Assembly: GCF_000430745.1 (NCBI RefSeq)
Contig: NZ_AUMP01000001.1
Coordinates: 434,001-498,000 of the forward strand
DNA length: 64,000 nt
Direction: 5' to 3'
Origin: Fictibacillus gelatini DSM 15865
GTDB lineage: Bacteria > Bacillota > Bacilli > Bacillales > Fictibacillaceae
Positions 61,197 through 64,000 of the stretch are shown in pieces (position 1 is the stretch's first letter; each line of letters opens with the position of its first letter). The notes under the pieces are model-generated. The model worked only from the letters and a program-made list of their open reading frames with translations, had not been told where the DNA came from and ran no database searches. The position numbers were made by a program, and so were the translations under genes.

Positions 61197-61755
61197 ATAT
61201 TACGCTTTTGAACCGTTCCTTCACACTGCGGACGACAGAGGCCCAAATGGTCTTATCCGTTGCTAGTTTTTCTCTAAATGAACGGTACATCTCTTGCTGC
61301 TTTGCTTCAAATTCAGGTGAGCTTTGATCTGGAAGCTCAGAACGCATCGTCATAATCATATCTTGCACTTCCGGTGAGCGCGGGCCCCATACCGCTTTTT
61401 CATTTCCATCGTGATCGATAAAAATAAAAATCGGAATTGCCCGAGAAGTGCCATTTGTTAAATATTGGTCCATTAATTCAAGATTTTCATCACGGATTAA
61501 GAGACTCATTTCAAATCCGGCAATTTCGGAAATCCGCTTAACGATCGGAACGCACAACAATGCATCGCCGCACCAATCTGCCGTAAGGACGATGACGCGC
61601 CAGCCTTTTGCGCGCCATTTCATAAAAAATTCCTCATCTTCCTTCGAAAGAGAGAATTGATCATAAATGTTCGCCAATTCTTCCTTATTGACATTCATTG
61701 CCGCCACGTAGTCTTTAAATGACATTCCTTTGTCAAACCAGTCGTTTAAATTCAT
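61195..61755 (-). CDS. Thioredoxin-like protein with WCGDA motif
   Basis: A 186-residue cytoplasmic protein. The thioredoxin fold is seen in VIVLTADWCGDALLCVPIV and the cis-Pro segment SRAIPIFIFIDHDGNE. The first Cys is in the usual place (WCGDA) but the resolving Cys at +3 is replaced by Ala; a further Cys follows at +6 (WCGDALLC). It may therefore use another thiol mechanism. GGAGG lies before ATG 61755. Such proteins are common in Bacillus; the partner is unknown. Confidence 0.82.
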   Translation of the reverse strand: MNLNDWFDKGMSFKDYVAAMNVNKEELANIYDQFSLSKEDEEFFMKWRAKGWRVIVLTADWCGDALLCVPIVKRISEIAGFEMSLLIRDENLELMDQYLTNGTSRAIPIFIFIDHDGNEKAVWGPRSPEVQDMIMTMRSELPDQSSPEFEAKQQEMYRSFREKLATDKTIWASVVRSVKERFKSVI

Positions 61756-61882
61756 TTACAAAAACCTCCTTACCATAAGTATAATCTACCAATTAAAATC
61801 AATAAATTCTCTCTTTTTATGAACAAGGTGTACTATAATGATAATAATACCAACAGCTTAAGAATAGGGAGAGGAAAACAAA

Positions 61883-62869
61883 TTGAAGGCGATTTTTCTC
61901 GGTATACTTGCTTCTTTCTTTTTTGCTTTTACGTTTGTTTTAAACCGGTCAATGGAAGTCTCTGGTGGATTTTGGGTTTGGAGCGCTTCGTTGCGTTTTA
62001 TTTTCATGATTCCTTTTTTATGGCTCATTGTCAGGATGCGTGGGAACTTGCGGCCATTATTTTTGGAAATGCGAAAACGGCCCATGCCCTGGATCATATG
62101 GAGCTTTGTCGGATTCGTTTTATTTTATGCCCCGATTACGTACGCCGCGGCATTTAGCCCTGGATGGCTCACAGCAGGAACGTGGCAATTTACAATCATT
62201 GCAGGGTCTCTGATCGTCCCGTTTTTTTACGAGACGATCCACACGTCAAATGGCACGGTAAAGGTCAGGCAGAGAATCCCTTTAAAAGGGCTGTCGCTTT
62301 CCTTTATTATTGTTGCTGGAGTAGTTCTTATTCAATTCCAACACGCCGAAAAGCTGGATCTTACAACGGTTTTCTTAAGTGTCGTTCCGGTCGTTATCGC
62401 ATCTTTTGCCTATCCGCTCGGAAACCGGAAGATGATGGAAATTTGCGGCGGGCGGCTTGATCCCTTTCAGCGCGTGCTTGGAATGACGCTGGCAAGCTTG
62501 CCATTCTGGTTATTGCTATCTTTGTATGGCCTGCTAAAAGAAGGTCCGCCAACCGCCATGCAAACGACGCAATCCTTTTTAGTCGCCATTTGTTCGGGCA
62601 TTATCGCTACCGTCTTATTTTTTCTGGCGACAGACATGGTTCGCAACGATCCGCATCAACTTGCAGCCGTTGAAGCAACTCAATCAGGAGAAGTGCTTTT
62701 CACTCTTCTTGGAGAAATACTTTTTTTACATGGAGCGATGCCTTCCATTCTTTCTTATATTGGGATTGCCCTCATTATCATAGGCATGATTCTTCATAGC
62801 TTGTTTACTCATCAAGCGCAGCCTGCCTCTTGCCAAAACGAATCGAAAGAAGCAGCCACTCTCAAATGA
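61883..62869 (+). CDS. DMT-family transporter (multidrug-resistance-efflux-like)
   Basis: A 328-residue protein with ten helices. It begins KAIFLGILASFFFAFTFVLNRSMEVSGG (in parts) and later has FSPGWLTAGTWQFTIIAG and AAVEATQSGEVLFTLLGEILF, the second matching the EmrE-type DMT pattern. Probably an efflux or metabolite exporter. It starts with TTG 61883: GGGAGAGG is 8 nt upstream and there is no ATG. Confidence 0.88.
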   Translation: MKAIFLGILASFFFAFTFVLNRSMEVSGGFWVWSASLRFIFMIPFLWLIVRMRGNLRPLFLEMRKRPMPWIIWSFVGFVLFYAPITYAAAFSPGWLTAGTWQFTIIAGSLIVPFFYETIHTSNGTVKVRQRIPLKGLSLSFIIVAGVVLIQFQHAEKLDLTTVFLSVVPVVIASFAYPLGNRKMMEICGGRLDPFQRVLGMTLASLPFWLLLSLYGLLKEGPPTAMQTTQSFLVAICSGIIATVLFFLATDMVRNDPHQLAAVEATQSGEVLFTLLGEILFLHGAMPSILSYIGIALIIIGMILHSLFTHQAQPASCQNESKEAATLK

Positions 62870-62886
62870 CAGCGGCTGCTTTCTTT
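62846..62886. terminator. Bidirectional terminator
   Basis: AAAGAAGCAGCC / GGCTGCTTTCTTT (one bulge) overlapping the end of the DMT gene. Confidence 0.75.
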
Positions 62887-63115
62887 ATTCCAATTCTTTT
62901 TCATATGTCAATTCCTCGAGATGATGCATGAAATCACAATAACATTCTGGTTTAAATTCTCCAGGTGCCCAATTTTCTACTATCCATTCCGACATGTCCG
63001 GGCTGCTATTTGGAATCGTTCCCATATTTTCACGATTCATTACCGCTTGCAATATCTTTTCATAATGAACTTCATTCCAGAAAAAATCATCGAATGCATG
63101 TGCTGAAAATCTCAT
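62885..63115 (-). CDS. Hypothetical protein (76 aa)
   Basis: An acidic, aromatic-rich short protein (FDDFFWNEVHYEKILQAV, CYCDFMHHLEELTYE) with two Cys near the C-terminus. GGAGGCG is 5 nt before ATG 63115, so it is probably translated. No family recognised. Confidence 0.6.
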   Translation of the reverse strand: MRFSAHAFDDFFWNEVHYEKILQAVMNRENMGTIPNSSPDMSEWIVENWAPGEFKPECYCDFMHHLEELTYEKELE

Positions 63116-63255
63116 GTCATCGCCTCCTAAAAAGCTACCTTTGCTTACTCAAGTATTTCCCTCTTTCCATTTGAATATGTCCCGATATTCTTAAATTCAT
63201 GTGCATAAATGGCAAACATTTGGCCAGTCTATAGTTTAAAGCGAGGCGATGATCA

Positions 63256-63465
63256 ATGGACGAAATAAAAAAGAGAACGAGAAATCTGCAAACGAATACC
63301 CCGACTAAAGAAGAAATTACGATCTCATCGAACATTCATTCACAGCAACCATATGATTCCGATGATTTTTATCCAGGGGATTCTGTCAATGAATATAAGA
63401 AAATCGAGCGTGTGAACGAATTTTTAAATGAAGCCGAAATTAGCCAACAAAATAACAACCTGTAG
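63256..63465 (+). CDS. Hypothetical hydrophilic small protein (69 aa)
   Basis: A polar, probably disordered 69-residue protein (NTPTKEEITISSNIHSQQPY ... VNEFLNEAEISQQNNNL). GAGGCGATGATC lies 8 nt before ATG 63256. Small hydrophilic proteins of this sort occur in spores of Bacillus, but I cannot name this one. Confidence 0.6.
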   Translation: MDEIKKRTRNLQTNTPTKEEITISSNIHSQQPYDSDDFYPGDSVNEYKKIERVNEFLNEAEISQQNNNL

Positions 63466-63499
63466 GGAAAGTACAAACGTCCGGCTTTTCTTTTCAAAA

Positions 63500-63537
63500 A
63501 AATAACTGACAGGCTTGAGGCCATGTCAGTTATTTAC
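63500..63537. terminator. Bidirectional terminator
   Basis: AATAACTGACA / TGTCAGTTATT between the small gene and the convergent spoIIP end. Confidence 0.82.
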
Positions 63538-64000
63538 CTTTTCCGCCTGCCAATAATAATCGCTTAGCGCATCACTAAGGGCGACGACAGAGCGGTACAA
63601 TTCATCCATTGTATTGTCAATCCCGCCGATTTCCACTAAAATGGCATGATCCGCAAGGTCCTGGTTGTATACTCCATTCCCCATCGTTTTATATTTGACG
63701 ACGACGCCGCGGCAAAGCCCCGGATATTTTTTATTTAAATGATCAAATAACGCTTTTCCAAATGCCTGGCTTTTGGCTGCATTCTTTTGTTCTCCGCCAA
63801 CAATAAAAGCCAGTCTCGCATACGATTTACCATTGATGACCTTCCGTGTGACATTCCCTCCCGCTGAATCTCTATGAACGTCAATGATGAAATTTAAATT
63901 CCGATTTTGTCCCATCGCCTCCTGGACGATTTTCCTTGAAGCATCATACGATTGATAGTAGGACCAGCCCTTTTTATTTAAAAAGGCATTCATGTCTGTC
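63526..64000 (-). CDS. spoIIP: Stage II sporulation protein P (C-terminal part; cut by window edge)
   Basis: The frame is open to the right edge. About 158 C-terminal residues are visible: TDMNAFLNKKGWSYYQSYDASR, NFIIDVHRDSAGGN (catalytic-region His of the amidase/endopeptidase), ARLAFIVGGEQKN and HAILVEIGGIDNTMDELY (conserved Glu). SpoIIP is a membrane-bound amidase and endopeptidase that works with SpoIID to thin septal peptidoglycan during engulfment. The N-terminal anchor lies outside the window. Confidence 0.92.
   Translation of the reverse strand, partial: TDMNAFLNKKGWSYYQSYDASRKIVQEAMGQNRNLNFIIDVHRDSAGGNVTRKVINGKSYARLAFIVGGEQKNAAKSQAFGKALFDHLNKKYPGLCRGVVVKYKTMGNGVYNQDLADHAILVEIGGIDNTMDELYRSVVALSDALSDYYWQAEKVNN

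Overview
The window looks like chromosomal DNA of a spore-forming member of the Bacillaceae. Evidence: an alpha/beta small acid-soluble spore protein, two YjcZ-type sporulation miniproteins, a SleL-type cortex hydrolase, CotD-like coat proteins, SpoIIP at the right edge, RsbR and ClpP homologues, AGGAGG-type ribosome binding sites, TTG/GTG starts and many hairpin-plus-T-run terminators. Base composition is moderately AT-rich, with a clearly more AT-rich patch near 40.6-42.9 kb. I see no rRNA, tRNA, CRISPR array, insertion sequence or prophage. The species cannot be named from this.

Layout. 0-4.3 kb: a Fur-controlled siderophore uptake locus (binding protein cut by the left edge, two permeases, ATPase, FhuF-type reductase). 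4.3-8.5 kb: nitronate monooxygenase, thioredoxin-like lipoprotein, secreted nuclease, RsbR paralogue, DedA protein. 8.6-12.3 kb: class I ribonucleotide reductase nrdA-nrdB behind an adenosylcobalamin riboswitch. 12.4-20.5 kb: CBS protein, zinc-binding lipoprotein with Zur-like sites, spore miniproteins, a penicillin-binding protein with a triplicated N-terminal module, an SH3-amidase, a HAD phosphatase and a transporter. 20.7-28.3 kb: SASP, thioesterase, regulators, SleL, an Fsr-type efflux pump, and a second-looking clpP behind an ArsR-type regulator and an unknown 79-residue protein. 28.3-30.9 kb: thiD-thiM-thiE behind a TPP riboswitch. 31.2-37.8 kb: IDEAL protein, SEC-C protein, FdhF/YdeP molybdoenzyme, TetR plus 14-TM efflux pump.

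37.8-43.1 kb is the most accessory-looking part: a type VII secretion LXG toxin operon (two small helical partners, toxin, putative immunity gene), an AT-rich pair encoding a secreted C39-like protein and a propeller-like lipoprotein, then a decayed fragment of a second LXG gene. 43.2-51.1 kb: YkvI, small proteins, holin-like protein, orphan FlgM-like protein, NCS2 permease, tctCBA. 51.4-64 kb: polysaccharide deacetylase, lipoprotein plus two-component system, hemolysin III, lipoproteins, YdcF, coat proteins with duplicated sigma-K-like promoters, thioredoxin-like protein, DMT transporter, SpoIIP.

The most unusual non-coding signal is a set of three intergenic arrays (51.2, 56.9-57.1 and 59.6 kb). 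Each is built of a 9-bp core ending in RATAA plus a 12-bp variable spacer, repeated at 21 bp. The middle array has four units on one strand followed by four units inverted.
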